From positions 95,909,213 to 95,973,212 of the forward strand of contig NC_135373.1 of NCBI RefSeq assembly GCF_049243985.1: a stretch of DNA of 64,000 bases. The letters run 5' to 3'. The position numbers and the translations under genes were made by a program. The notes beneath the pieces are model-generated. The model had not been told where the DNA came from, ran no database searches, and was given only the letters and a program-made list of their open reading frames with translations. Within the stretch, counting starts at the first letter, position 1; each line of letters starts with the position of its first letter. This document shows positions 24,425 to 35,706 of the stretch, piece by piece. This stretch comes from Paroedura picta (taxonomy: Eukaryota; Chordata; Lepidosauria; Squamata; Gekkonidae).

Positions 24425-25335
24425 TGGATCTGACCATTGGTTCATCTAATACAGCATCCTGTTTCACACAGTGGCCAGTCAGATGCCCCTATAATAATTT
24501 ATTTATAATTGGATTTATATACCGCTGTTCGCCAAAATGTCTCACGGCGGTTCACAATAAAATATAAAATCAAAGTGAATCAAATCAAATCATTATAATA
24601 ATATAATACTAAATTTATTTTTAGATCTTGCCCTTCTTGGTTGACTCACGGCGGCTAACATCAGTTAAAAAGGCCAGAATACAAAAACATAAAGGATAAA
24701 AACAAAATACTCAAGCATTTGAAACATACATATAGCCATTTAACAAATTAATTAGTTTAAAAATTATTTAAATTATACTAAAACCACCTATTTTAAAGTT
24801 TCAGATCTTCTGGGGGTTGGATGATGTTAGTCTGTGGGCGGTTAGGTGAATTCTCATGCAGGGAGGCCAGCATTTTCATGATGTTATTCCTGGCCTCAAC
24901 CACAGGCCTGGCAAAGCAGCTCTGTCTACAGGTCACCGGCCCCCTAGCACTGGCATCCAGAGAGCTTCTGTCTCTGAATATGGGGGTGCCCTCTAGTCAT
25001 TGTGGCTTATGGCCATTGGTGGATATGCCCTTCATCAGTGTCTGACCTCTTTTAAAAGCAGCTAAGCCAGTGGTTGCTTTAGCAGTAATCCCCCCTCCCC
25101 GAATTTATTCTTGGAATGAAGTAGCATGTGTTTTGCCTATCCTGAGTCTGCTGCCCATCTTCATTGGAGGCCCGAGTTCCAGAGCAAGAGAAAAATATCC
25201 CTATTCACTTTATCCTGCACATGCATAGTTTTATAAATGTCCATCATAGTTCCCCTAAACTAAAAATCCCCAAACTCTTTAGCTTTCACTGGCAGCCCCA
25301 GGATGGTTCTCCATTTCCAGTGCTGCAATAATCTT
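24425..25335 (-). mobile_element. CR1-like LINE remnant interrupted by L2 pieces
   Basis: On the minus strand the outer parts match a CR1-type 3' end: the protein-coding tail and CATCATAGTTCCCC/CTAAACTAAAAATCCCC region at 24965-25335, and TGTGTGAAACAGGATGCTG at 24425-24490. Between them, 24497-24960 holds AT-rich L2-like 3' sequence with two CACGGCGG tails, which I read as later insertions. Confidence 0.65.
24497..24960 (-). mobile_element. Nested L2-like 3' ends
   Basis: Two L2-type 3' termini occur in the minus orientation (GCCGTGAGACATTTTGGCGA with a GCGGTATATAAATC terminus, and GCCGCCGTGAGTCAACC). They are followed by a decayed ORF2 C-terminal segment (24840-24960). Confidence 0.55.
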
Positions 25336-25404
25336 GAAATAAATCAGCCAGACCAGTTCACAGTATTTATGTATTTATCTGTCATATGGCACGTGTGGTC
25401 TAGA

Positions 25405-25600
25405 CTGGAGATCTGAGGATTGTCTGGCAGCCAGGCAAGGGGCATTCGGAGGTGGTTTGCCATTGCCTGCCCCCGTGTCATGACCCCTAGTGTTCCTTGG
25501 AGGTCACCCACCCAAATACTAGCCAGGGTCAGCCTTGCTTTGTTCCTAAGATCTTACGAGATCAGGCTGGCCTGGGCTTCCGAGGTCAGGGATCCAGTAC
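25405..25600 (-). mobile_element. 5S rRNA-derived SINE
   Basis: The reverse complement reads GGCCAGCCTGATCTCGTAAG, then AACAAAGCAAGGCTGACCCT, TATTTGGGTGGGTGACCTCC, and then AGGCAATGGCAAACCACCTC of the SINE body. The 3' end is truncated. Confidence 0.85.
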
Positions 25601-26225
25601 ATAGTATTCCAAACACAGGTGCCTCAAAGATGTTTTCACAAAAGGCGCTGGCATAGAGTCTGTATTGCTCCAGTGGACAGCAGGAGACGAAATAGCAGGC
25701 TCATACTAAATCTGGGCAGGTTTGCTCCTGCAGGCAGCCCTGTCATGCTGAGGAAGCAAATGTCTGTTCCAGCGGATGCAAGGAGGTGAGGCAGCAGAGG
25801 GGAAAGAGCCAAAACACAGCCCTTTCTTCTCCCACCGAACAGGATTAGTTCCAGCCTGGAATTCTCCCTGCCCCTGAGCTAAAGGGAAGGACCACATGCA
25901 TGCAACAGTCATTTCAGAAAGTCTCTTCTACACGGCAAACCAGGGAGCAGCCCAGGAGTCTGTTTTACAAGCTGTGACTCAGTCCTAGCACATAACAGTA
26001 AAATGCTAAATCCCCATGCTTGCGTGTGTGTGCTCATGCATGCATGTGCAGAGTGTTGTTCCCTTAAGCGTGACCAAGGCCTATCACTTTGGGCTGGGGG
26101 GGGGGGAAGGCTTCAGGATCTGAATCCCAGTGCCCCTCATTTAAAGATATTGCCTAATCAAGTCTCGCCACATTAGCCTTGTATATCTCACTGATCCTCC
26201 ACAAAGTTCTGCTGTTGTGCTGTTG

Positions 26226-26400
26226 AGAGCCAGCTTGGTGTAGTGGTTAAAAGCGATGGCCTCTAATCTGGAGAACTGGGTTTGATTCCCCATTTCTCCA
26301 TATGCAGCCAACTGGGTGACCTTGGGCCAGTTACAGGTCTCTCAGAGCTCTCTCAGCCCCACCTATGTTGTGGGGAGAAGAGCAGAAGGCAAAACCTCTT
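26226..26400 (+). mobile_element. Sauria-type tRNA SINE, 3' truncated
   Basis: The head GAGCCAGCTTGGTGTAGTGG and the B box GGGTTTGATTCCCC are well kept. The element fades after CCCCACCTATGTTGTGGGGA. Confidence 0.88.
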
Positions 26401-28029
26401 CCAGCTCCTGCTGTCCGGTCCCTACTGTTTGCCAGAGCGGAGAGGAGGAAGCCCCGCACCCTGCCACGTATTGCTGTTTTAACGCATGGTGGGTGATAGT
26501 CTGATGCCTAGGATCTGGTTTTGGAAGGATCTCAGTGAGGAAGCTGCAAATGCTTACTGTGGGGATGGGTCCACCTACCTCAGGACATGCACACAAAGTT
26601 TGAATTGTGTGTCTTTCTGTTTGAATAATACACAAGGATCTGCCTGTTTCTCTTAAGATGGGGGCAAGTGGAAAAATTCTGCTTCCTAGGGTGACCTTGC
26701 TGTGTGTGGAGACAGGAAGGGAGTTAGAAAGCCTGCATTTTTCTTCTTTGTCTAGCCTGTCAGCAACTAGGATGGATGAGTTTTCTTTTTCATGAAAACA
26801 TAAATCAAAGATAACAGAGCAAATAATGGTTTGACAGTCAGGAGGGATCAATCTTCCCCCCCCCCTCTTGTGTGTGGACTGGAGTCCTTCCTCTGCTTTT
26901 TACTAATAAAACATGATCATATAGTCCTAACTCTCCCCATCCTCTCCCTGACTTGCAAATAAATTTCAGGGTTTCAAGACAGGATTTGGAAACAAGTGCT
27001 ACCTATAAGTGGCCAGCTAGACGTCATGAAAAATTATCATTAGCAAAAGTCGGGGTGGGGGAGTATATAGGCCCCAGGCAGGTCTGTTGTTCTACAGATC
27101 ACAATTTAGTACATCTTCATGTGTCTATCTATTTTTTTTTTAGAAAATCACACCATATTTTATGTTATGTGTGCTATAATTAAACACACAGTGCTTTTAG
27201 ACTAAAAATTATAGTGTCAACGATTTATAGGACAGGAAAAAGGTGGATCTGACTTCATAACCCATTAATAAATCTTGTTTATAAGCTCTTCTCTTGTGTC
27301 AACCAGAGCAGGTGTGTCCCAGGAGTGGGTCCCCAGCAAATGAGGCCCCTGGCTATCACTAGAACTCTGGAGTTTACCTCACTCCCATCTGTTGCTAAAC
27401 TCTTCTTTCAAACCTACCCATGGGAGCTCTGTTGAATTCTCCGGTAAATACTTGACGTATTAGCTGAATGTTTGTTTCTAAGAAAGTCTCAGATTAAGAA
27501 GAACAAGAATGTGAAGCAGTGGCAGAAAAGGAAACTGTTTTCCAACCTGAGACTGGTCCTTGCCTAGACTGAGCTATTGCTAGCATTGATATAGTTTCCA
27601 ATAGCTTTGCTTAAGGAAGACCATGGTATCTGCATAGGAGATGACTTATGGTTTGTAGCATACTTTGTGCTTTCTACAGAAGGATGAATTTGGGTGGTTT
27701 CCCCACTGCTGGTGTAGCTGCAATTGAACTTCCATGTGGTATGTTTCCTGCAGTTCCCATATCTCAACCCTCCAGCAGAAGACATTCCTTCCACTGAGGC
27801 ACCAGGGGGTATTTACAGTTTTTAAAAAGTCTGCACTGGAATATCAGTATATTGATACAACATTATACCAATATGGGCACCAGGTTGTTGTTGTTGGGAG
27901 GAGGGGGACTCTCTAACCCTTTCCATTTCAGAGTTATGTCTTTCTGCTTATTTCTCTACGATGGAAGGCCCTAGAGACATTTTTTTGAAAGCTGGGAATA
28001 CAGGTAACCAGGGATGCATTGGTATATTG
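26401..28029. other. Intergenic, no gene supported
   Basis: A 162-codon open frame on the minus strand (26363-26851) runs into the SINE and has no recognisable domain, so I treat it as chance. The rest is AT-rich with no clear repeat. Confidence 0.5.
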
Positions 28030-28649
28030 CAAGCTTTTTCAACCAAGGTTTCATGAAACCTTGGGGTTTCTTGACAACCCTGGAAGAGTATCCTGAATGA
28101 ATGGGAGTTAATTTTTTATATGTTTTAAAAATTTGTTAAACATTTATCAGGTGACATGACCATATATTGTTATGTTGTACAAAACCAAAAAGGGAACCAA
28201 AACCCAATCTAATTAGGCAAGCCTCCCAAAATTATGCACTGGTGCATTTTAAAGCAACTTGACCACTGAGGAGGACCCTTTGGGTCAAAATGCATTTGGT
28301 CTCAGTTTCATGTGTAGTTGTGAAATGATATACGGTATACAATTGTGAATCATTTATGTTTTTAATTTTAATTTGTGCACTTCATTTTAATAAATATTCA
28401 CATTTTAAAATTATTCTTGTTGCTCAGCCTTTGGCTTCCTATGTGGTCATGTTGACAAGCCCCCCCCCTCTAGAATGGCCAGTGGTGGGCCTGGAGGGAG
28501 TGGGGAGAGGAGGGGCCCCAGGTGAGCATGTGCACAGCTATGCTTCCCAACCATATTCTGCATGATCGTGCCACTTCTGGGGATTCTCAAAGCCTGAAGA
28601 ATGTTTCAGGGGGTTCTCAACAGTAAACAAAAAAAGTTCAGGAAGGCTG
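28030..28649. mobile_element. hAT-like nonautonomous DNA transposon
   Basis: The 620 bp element is bounded by CAAGCTTTTTCAACC and, at the right end, the reverse complement of CAGCCTTCCTGAACT. The flanks are GTATATTG and GTATAATG, an 8 bp target duplication with one change, as expected of hAT elements. There is no transposase frame. Confidence 0.78.
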
Positions 28650-30179
28650 GTATAATGTTATATTCATTTCTTGTTTTGTTTTTAAAGCTGCCTATATGCA
28701 CATATAAGGTTGCAAAAATTTTCCCATTCACGACTCAGGACAGCCCCTCCCCTCCATAGTCCCAATAGTGAGTTCTGATGAGTACTATTGCCAAAAAAAA
28801 TGCCCTAGATATAATTATAATCTAGTGGTGATTTATTTTTAGAAATAAGGGCCACTCAAGGTATGGAGAGGAAATGGCCATTGCATGGACAAGGTTAGGG
28901 AAAATGCTTCCCAAAAGATCCAGTTAAACCTGTGTGGGAATGGCCTAACCATGCAACAAGCAATTATGCTCTATGTTGCACAGCCAAGACTGAGCCCGGT
29001 CACATGTTCACTGGGGACCAACCAGGCTACCATTGGATGACACCAGCTGGTCTGATCTGAGACTGAAAATGCATAATGCCATGCAGTTTTTTTTCCTTGT
29101 GAAATATTCTTTAAAGCAATCAGGAAAATACAAAGGTTTGCTATTCTGAAATTAAGAGCCAAAAAGTTTTTTCCCATCCTGCATTCCAGCCATGGGAGTA
29201 AAACCAGCTTGTGGGTGGTGATTTTTCGTGTGAGAGAGAACAGTCAAAATCTCCACCCACTACTGGAAATATGGGAAATAAAGTGATCCCAGATTTTCAC
29301 CTGCTGGTTCCATCCTAAGCAGAATAACACTTCTCAGTCCATTGACTTCAGTTGATGCTGAAGGCTTAGGATGGCAGCATGAGTCTCGTGAAGGTGATCT
29401 GACTGCTCAATGAATAGTGTGGAAGCTGGAGAGGGGAGTTTGTACAGATCCCTTCCACCAGTTGATGTAAATATTCAGATGAGAACTGATAAACATAGCT
29501 AAATAAGAAAGGTGGATGAGCTGGCTGAACAATCAGTCATATCATTTTAAAATACCTGTGGTTATTTAATGTATTGTCTGCATGATAGCTGGCTCACAGC
29601 AAGAAGAAAACTAAGTAGGCTTACCTCATCAAATAAACAAACTAGATTTACCTCAATGGGGCCTACCTCATCAAAACAAAGTAGACTTACCTCATTCCAG
29701 GCCAGAATCAATTAACTAATTGTATAGTTCATAATTCTTCTCAAAACGTCTATTCAAAATGGCATTGTTATTTGGAAAATGTATATGTTGTCTCTTTAGA
29801 GAACACCTGGAAGCATCTCATAAAGTTAAAATAATAGAAACAACACCAATAATAGAGCAAGCCATAAAAACAAGTCAGGGGCACAAAAACAGCATAAAAG
29901 CACGTAGTAAGAAAGAAATAATAACACTAAATATTTAACCTGAGCACATTTATAGGCATTGGTCCTCTACATCCAGATATTACCTGACCAGACTGATTCC
30001 AACAGAGCTTCAAGGTCCAAAACAGGTTCTCCAGCCAAATCTAGCCCACCCAGATTCAAGAGGTGCCCCAAAGACATGTAACCCAGACAAAAGGCAAAGG
30101 CTAGAATTAAGGAACTTTCTTCATACCACACGACCCATATTGCCCTGATGCTAGTTGACCAATCACATATGTTACTAAC
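28650..30179. other. Intergenic, nothing recognised
   Basis: No gene or clear repeat is seen here. Confidence 0.5.
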
Positions 30180-30335
30180 TAGGTGGCCCAACACTCTTTA
30201 ACATCTACATGTGCCCTCCGGCTCAGCTGCTCCAGAGTTTCGGGCTGGGATGTCACCAATATGCGGATGACACCCAGTTCTATCTCCTAATGGACGGCTG
30301 GATTACACCACAGTTTTTACACTCAGGCTTGGCCT
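30180..30335 (+). mobile_element. L2-clade reverse transcriptase fragment
   Basis: The + strand reads LFNIYMCPPAQLLQSFGL then CHQYADDTQFYLLMDGW. This includes the YADD catalytic box of reverse transcriptase in the L2 context YADDTQ. Only ~50 codons are recognisable. Confidence 0.85.
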
Positions 30336-32049
30336 CCAAGTCAGAATGAATGAGAGAGATTTAGTCGGCCAGATTTTGTCCAGCCAAATTTTCATCATTG
30401 GCAAGGTTAGACTTAGGTGTTATCAAGTAATGAATCACTTGCAGTCAGAAACTGAGCTGGATGATATTCTGCAGACACAGTGGTGGCAAAGAAGAAAGTT
30501 GTCTTCACTGCCGTCATCGCCAGCTTATTGGCATGTTAATGGGCTTTATGACATGCTTTGTCTGATTCATCTCACATCTTCCTTTAGTCATCTTCCAGTC
30601 TACTTCATGTCACCCAGCTCCCTGGTAAATCAAGGAGCTGGGGGGCCTCACAGAGCTTGGAAGATGCCAAGAAGCAACTCTGTTTATGGTCCCAGTCAGC
30701 CCACCATTCCATGCTGCTACAAAGGCCTCCACAGACTCACCAGAGGGACTCTCAAAATCCTCCGGAACCACCTGGAAGCCAACAGAATCCCTTAAACTCT
30801 GAGGGTGAACAATCTGAACTGGTCCACCAACCCTGCAATGAAGAGACAACAAGCTGCCTCTAGCTGACTGGGAAGTTAAAGCCAGGTCTTCTCAGTCTTC
30901 TAACATGCTAAGAGCTCTATTACATAACACATCAGCTTCTCCAGTTATAAACAGCTGATTGCAGAAGTTGTCCCTTATACTGCCACAATGGACAAGGAAG
31001 TACAGGGGAATCTGGGTTATGATGCTGAAAGTTGCTTGGCTTCAACCCCTGAAACAAACTCTGAATACTTTACACTGTGCCTCACATGAGTGCCTCAGGC
31101 TCCATTGCTGTTTCATCACCTGATGTCGTTTGTGCAGTAAGGTCACAAGGGCTGTGACCATTGGGAGAACCTGGGATGGCAGTACGTAGAAATATTAGAG
31201 AGAGAATGAAAACAGGTGTATAATAATACATGCACATCAATCTCAAAGTCTAATGGAATAAAATTAGACTTGCTTTGGAGCAAGTGCCCATACAAAGCAC
31301 ACAAGACTGAATCCTGGGAGGAAGGTGAAGTGAAGTTGAATTCACCTTGACTCTTGAAAGCAAAGTAGAAAAAGGAGGTAGCCTGGGTCTTCCCAAACTC
31401 TGAAAACATCTGTTGGAAAGCTCTTCCCTGTTCACATACTCCCCTTCCCTTCTCCCCTGCTTTATCAATGTGCAGATATCATGGTTATGCCCTTGGTCTC
31501 ACACCTGGGAGAAAGGACAGAGGGCAGAACTATCTGAGCCCCTCAAAGGTACAGCTAAATTTACAACTGCAACAGCACATTGATAACAAAAATCTTGAGA
31601 TTTCTTGTCCTATCTTGTCACCATTTTCCTGCTCAAAACTGGCCTACCACAGGACTTTAGCCCAAGTGTGGACAAAGCAGGGGTGAAAGTAAACTGGATG
31701 GGCCAAGCCACTATGGAGTAAGGAAGCAGCAGAAGGGTACTTGCCATCTTCTGACACCTGATAAGCAATTTACTTCTGCCCATGGAAAAAAGACAGTGAA
31801 AATAGAAAGGCATCAAAATGTGTGCACCTGATGGGAGGGCAATTTTCAACAGGAAATTGGCTCCGGGACGGAGCAGGAAGAGGTGTTTTGGGTTTTTTAA
31901 AAGTCTTTACTCAGCACTGATCCATGTGGCTGTTTTTTTTTTTTTTAATTCATATGCTGGGGAAATTGATCATGTCGTTTGCATTTTTCCAGAGTAGACT
32001 CTTTTTCACTGAGGAAAGTCAGTTTGAAATACAAGGAACCATACAGCTT
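30336..32049. other. Intergenic, nothing recognised
   Basis: A 149-codon frame at 30346-30795 (+) has no identifiable domain. It may be a continuation of the L2 fragment in decayed form or chance. A T11 run and other simple sequence occur near 31930. Confidence 0.4.
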
Positions 32050-32205
32050 TGTAGATTCAGATGGGTAGCCATGTTGGTCTGAAGCAGCAAAACAAAGTTG
32101 CAGACCCTTTGCACCTTTAAGGCCAACACTGTCTTATTCAGCATGTAATCTTTCATGTGCAAGTACCTGAAGTGTGCTGATACGTTGATTGAAAATTGTT
32201 GGTCT
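32050..32205 (+). repeat. Dispersed repeat ('GGGTAGCCATGTTGGTCTG' family)
   Basis: ATGGGTAGCCATGTTGGTCTG, CACCTTTAAGGCCAACACTG and a TTTCATGTGCA segment recur at 49740-49860, 55790-56215 and 60070-60200. The family is common in reptiles. I do not assign a class. Confidence 0.7.
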
Positions 32206-32351
32206 TAAAAGTGCCACTAGGCTCAAACTTTGCCTCACAGGAAAAGGTTGAGGATAGCTAACTAGGCCCAGGTACTGGAGATCTCCAGCCCAGGCTAGTT
32301 TATCTTCACCATTTGTTAGTCTTCCAATGAAAAGTGTCATAGTGGAAAGGG

Positions 32352-32445
32352 GCCAGTCATGGCTCAGTGGCAGAGCACCTGGTTTGCATGCAGAAGGTCC
32401 CCAACATCTCCCCTTAAAAGATCAGGTGTTGTGAGAAACCTTTAC
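32352..32445 (+). mobile_element. tRNA-derived SINE, third type, truncated
   Basis: The tRNA-like head TCATGGCTCAGTGGCAGAGC is followed by TTTGCATGCAGAAGGTCCCC. The B box is partly lost. Confidence 0.7.
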
Positions 32446-32796
32446 ACAAAACAACTGCCCATCAGAATAGATAACACTGTAGGTATTTCTGCACACCATG
32501 GTGGACATAGCACAATGTTAGTCCTGTGTGGCTGGTTCAAAACTCATGCTTAAAATTAAAAAGTGGGAGGAGGAAGTAACATCACAAGTCTTTCTTTGAA
32601 GGAGCTCGAGTCCTTTTTGATCCCCTCCATCTTTCCAGTGCAACACTTTCCCTTACTTTTGTTCAGATAAATTGTTCCCCCTAATAATGTGGGAGGATTT
32701 AAATACCTATTGACTCAAGAGGCAAGTTTGGCTGAGAATCTGGGGACAGCCAAGCATGTCTGTAGCAGGTCTGTAAGTAGGCATGATGATACAGCC

Positions 32797-33000
32797 TTCT
32801 CAAGGTTGCCAACCTCCAGGTGGGGCCTGGAGATCTGGAATCACAACTGATCCATTCTTAAAAGAAAATGGCCACTGGAGAGAGAACTCTATGGCATCAT
32901 TTCCCACTATGATCCCTCCAATCTCCAAATGCTACCTGCACTAGACTCCATCCCCAAATCTCCAGGAGGTTCCCAACCTGCAGCCGGAAACCATATTCTT
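32797..33000 (+). repeat. ~200 bp dispersed repeat
   Basis: It starts AAGGTTGCCAACCTCCAGGT and ends CCAACCTGCAGCC. It contains the ATGGCCACTGGAGAGAGAAC and CTATGGCATCATT core. Confidence 0.8.
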
Positions 33001-33024
33001 ACTCCGCTCACAGGAGAGCTTTTT

Positions 33025-33640
33025 GTTATTATTATTTGATTTATTTCCCGCCAGTCCCAAATGGTTCGTGTCTTAAAACCCCATTAAAACTCCCAATAAA
33101 AGACTTTAAAACATTACAGCATACGGCACAATAATAAAATCCCCTTCCTACCCCCCTTCCTAAAAAAGGCGGGGTAGAGGAGAAGGAGGTCAACGATGTT
33201 CAAGAAGAAGCCCGGGGGAGAGCAGTCGATGTACCACAGCAGCCCCAGACTCAACCATAGACCTGGCGGAAGAGCTCCATCTTGCAGGCCCTGCGGAACG
33301 TTGAAAGGTCCTGCAGGGCCCGCAGCTCTCCCAGGAGCTCATTCCACCAGGTGGGGGCCAGGACCGAAAAGGCCCTGGCCCTGGTCGAGGCTAGGCGTGC
33401 TTCCCTAGGGCCGGGAATGCCCAAAAGATTCTCACTCGCAGAGCGCAGAACCCTGCAGAGGGCATAGGGCGGTAGGCGGTCCCTCAGGTATGTGGGTCCC
33501 AGCCCTCGTAAAGCCTTAAAGGTTAGAACCAAAACCTTGAACTGGATCCGGACGGCAATTGGTAACCAGTGCAGCTGCCTCAGCACAGGCTGGATGTGGG
33601 CCCTCCAAGGTGTGCCGTGTGAAGCAGCCATGTGAAGCAG
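33025..33640 (-). mobile_element. L2-clade LINE, young 3' end
   Basis: The minus strand gives an ORF2 C terminus of about 140 codons: PVLRQLHWLPIAVRIQFKVL, then LTFKALRGLGPTYLRDRLPP and WWNELLGELRAL. A 3' UTR ending GGGCGGGAAATAAATCAAAT and a short ATA-rich tail follows. It is nearly identical to the copy at 45445-46036, so the family moved fairly recently. 5' truncated. Confidence 0.92.
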
Positions 33641-33791
33641 CAAATGAGGACAGAAGTCAGACAAATACTTTTCAGCTGCCATCTTACTATGACAAGGAAG
33701 GTCATATCTCATTCTTCTATTATATCACCTGGGCATTGCTCTTTTTCTGTCTCAGTTTTGCAAAACAGAAATTGCAATGCCACTTGACAGG

Positions 33792-34005
33792 ATAGGCCAG
33801 AGTACCCTGATCTTGTCAGATCTCATGAAGCTAAGCAGGGTCAGCCCTGATTAATATTCAGATGGAAGACCCTCCAAGAATTACAGGGTTGCTACACATT
33901 AAAAGGCAATGATAAACCACCACTGTTAGTCTCCTGACACCCTTGTGGAGTTGCAATAAGTCAGCAGCAACTTGATGGCACTTTACACACACACACCACA
34001 GGATT
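33792..34005 (+). mobile_element. 5S rRNA-derived SINE, full length
   Basis: The 5S-like head (ACCCTGATCTTGTCAGATCT, GAAGCTAAGCAGGGTCAGCC, ATTCAGATGGAAGACC) is followed by AGGCAATGATAAACCACC. The 3' end is AAGTCAGCAGCAACTTGATG, then GCACTTTACACACACAC. Confidence 0.92.
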
Positions 34006-35502
34006 GTTTGGAGGACCGGCTATAGCTAGCTTATGAAGCGCTTTGCACTTTTAAGGCTGAGGTCCCAAGCCACTATAACAGAAGCAGCTTCCACTTAAAA
34101 TGCCTACGGTTGGACTAACAAAACAGCAGGATGGAGCCAAAGGTCATTTTCTGCCCATGACAGAGGGAAGGATAATTTTCACTTATTCAGAAGCTTTATA
34201 ACCTTGCTGTGCTTTCTAAGCTGACCCCTCATCCTCTGGAGCAGCATCTAAATGGATTGTAGCAGAAGCAGGAAACTGGGGGAAATTGGCCCATCACTTT
34301 CACTGGCAGAAAACAACTTTTGGGTCTATCCCAATATTGAGATGTTTGAAAAAGTACTTTTAATAAGTAGGAGTAATGATGAAAGGAAAGTTAGCAGTCA
34401 CTAGAAAAATTTTGGCTCATAAAAACAACTGCTTAAAAGGCATATGTGAAGGAGAATGAAACATATGAGGAAGGCAGGTATGAGTAATAGTTCAAGGGAA
34501 ACGCTGCTGGAGATATATACATATTGTTACTGAAATGGGGGATGGGGAGATTATATTTCCAACCAAAGCATATCATTATAGAGGGAAGGCCTGGCCGCAG
34601 AATTAGCAATATATAAAGATTACTCATGTGGAGTTTGGACTAGAAGGTGGTGCATCTTTCTGGCACAGTTTCAGCTGCCATTGCTGCTCTGTGGTCCAGG
34701 CAGGCATAGATGCTTTCTGTTTTGCTACAGTTCAGTGGAGAAGCGGAGCTCCAAATCAAGGTAGGCATGAAGCATGTCTGTCTTTCTGCTTTCCGTGTTT
34801 TGCCCAGATCTCATCAGAAGTTTCTTTTGTTAACAGGTAATCTTATGTCTACACAGAGTCATCGATGTTGTCCAGATGATCTTGTAAAATAATAATAGAA
34901 AATAAAAGATTGTTCCTTGTACCAGTAGCCAAAGTATGTAAAATGACTGTGTGTGCCAACAGGGCAGAGGACTCATCCTGGTCAGGAGAGGCTTGGCTTG
35001 CATAGCTGATACCATCTTGGCATTCTCTGAATTCCTTGAGTCAGTCTCCTGTTACCTGGAAGTCAATAGTTTCAAGTGCCCGATGCACACAAGGCCTCAG
35101 TCTCTTTCCTTTCTGAAGGCACCACAGACCGAACTGTGCAAGTTCTTACCTTCTCACTGGTTAATATGCCACCTTTACAATGATATGAGGGCAACAGTGT
35201 AGTCTGTTCTACTGCCTGAAGACCAAGACCACTGGGGGAAAAAACACCCTCAAAAAAGTAAAGACAGGTTTACTAAAAGCTGGAAATCTCACCCATGATA
35301 GTTGCTGTCTATATGAGGAGAAAAATCAGTATTTATTTTTAACTCAGTTGGGCGCAGAGGGGACAAAGGATCTCAGGAGAGAATGTGCAAATCATCATGC
35401 ATATCTTGTTAGGCTCATAAAAAATGACCTGGATTTTCCACTTGTGACATACTGGTCCAACTCCACTACAGCTACTGAAAGTAGCATTGTTCCAAATCCA
35501 AA
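34006..35502. other. Intergenic, nothing recognised
   Basis: No gene or repeat could be supported here. The open frames are short and unlike known proteins. Confidence 0.5.
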
Positions 35503-35706
35503 GTAGGGTTGCCAATTCCAGGTTGGGAAATACCAGAAGATATTGGGGGTAGGGAGGTGAGGGACCTCAGTGCACTATAATGCCACAGATTTCACCCTCC
35601 AAAGCAGCCATTTTCTCCAGAGGAAGTTAGCTTGGTCATCTGGAGACCACTTGCAACAGCAGAGGATCTCAGATGCCGCCTGGAGGTTGGCAGTCCTAGG
35701 ACTTTG
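35503..35706 (+). repeat. ~200 bp dispersed repeat, well preserved
   Basis: It starts GGGTTGCCAATTCCAGGTTG and ends CCTGGAGGTTGGCAGTCCTA, so the termini are imperfect inverted repeats. The core is AGCAGCCATTTTCTCCAG. Confidence 0.85.

Noticed and set aside
26363-26851. 162-codon open frame on the minus strand
   Set aside because: No start context, domain or splice signal is seen, and it overlaps a SINE at one end.
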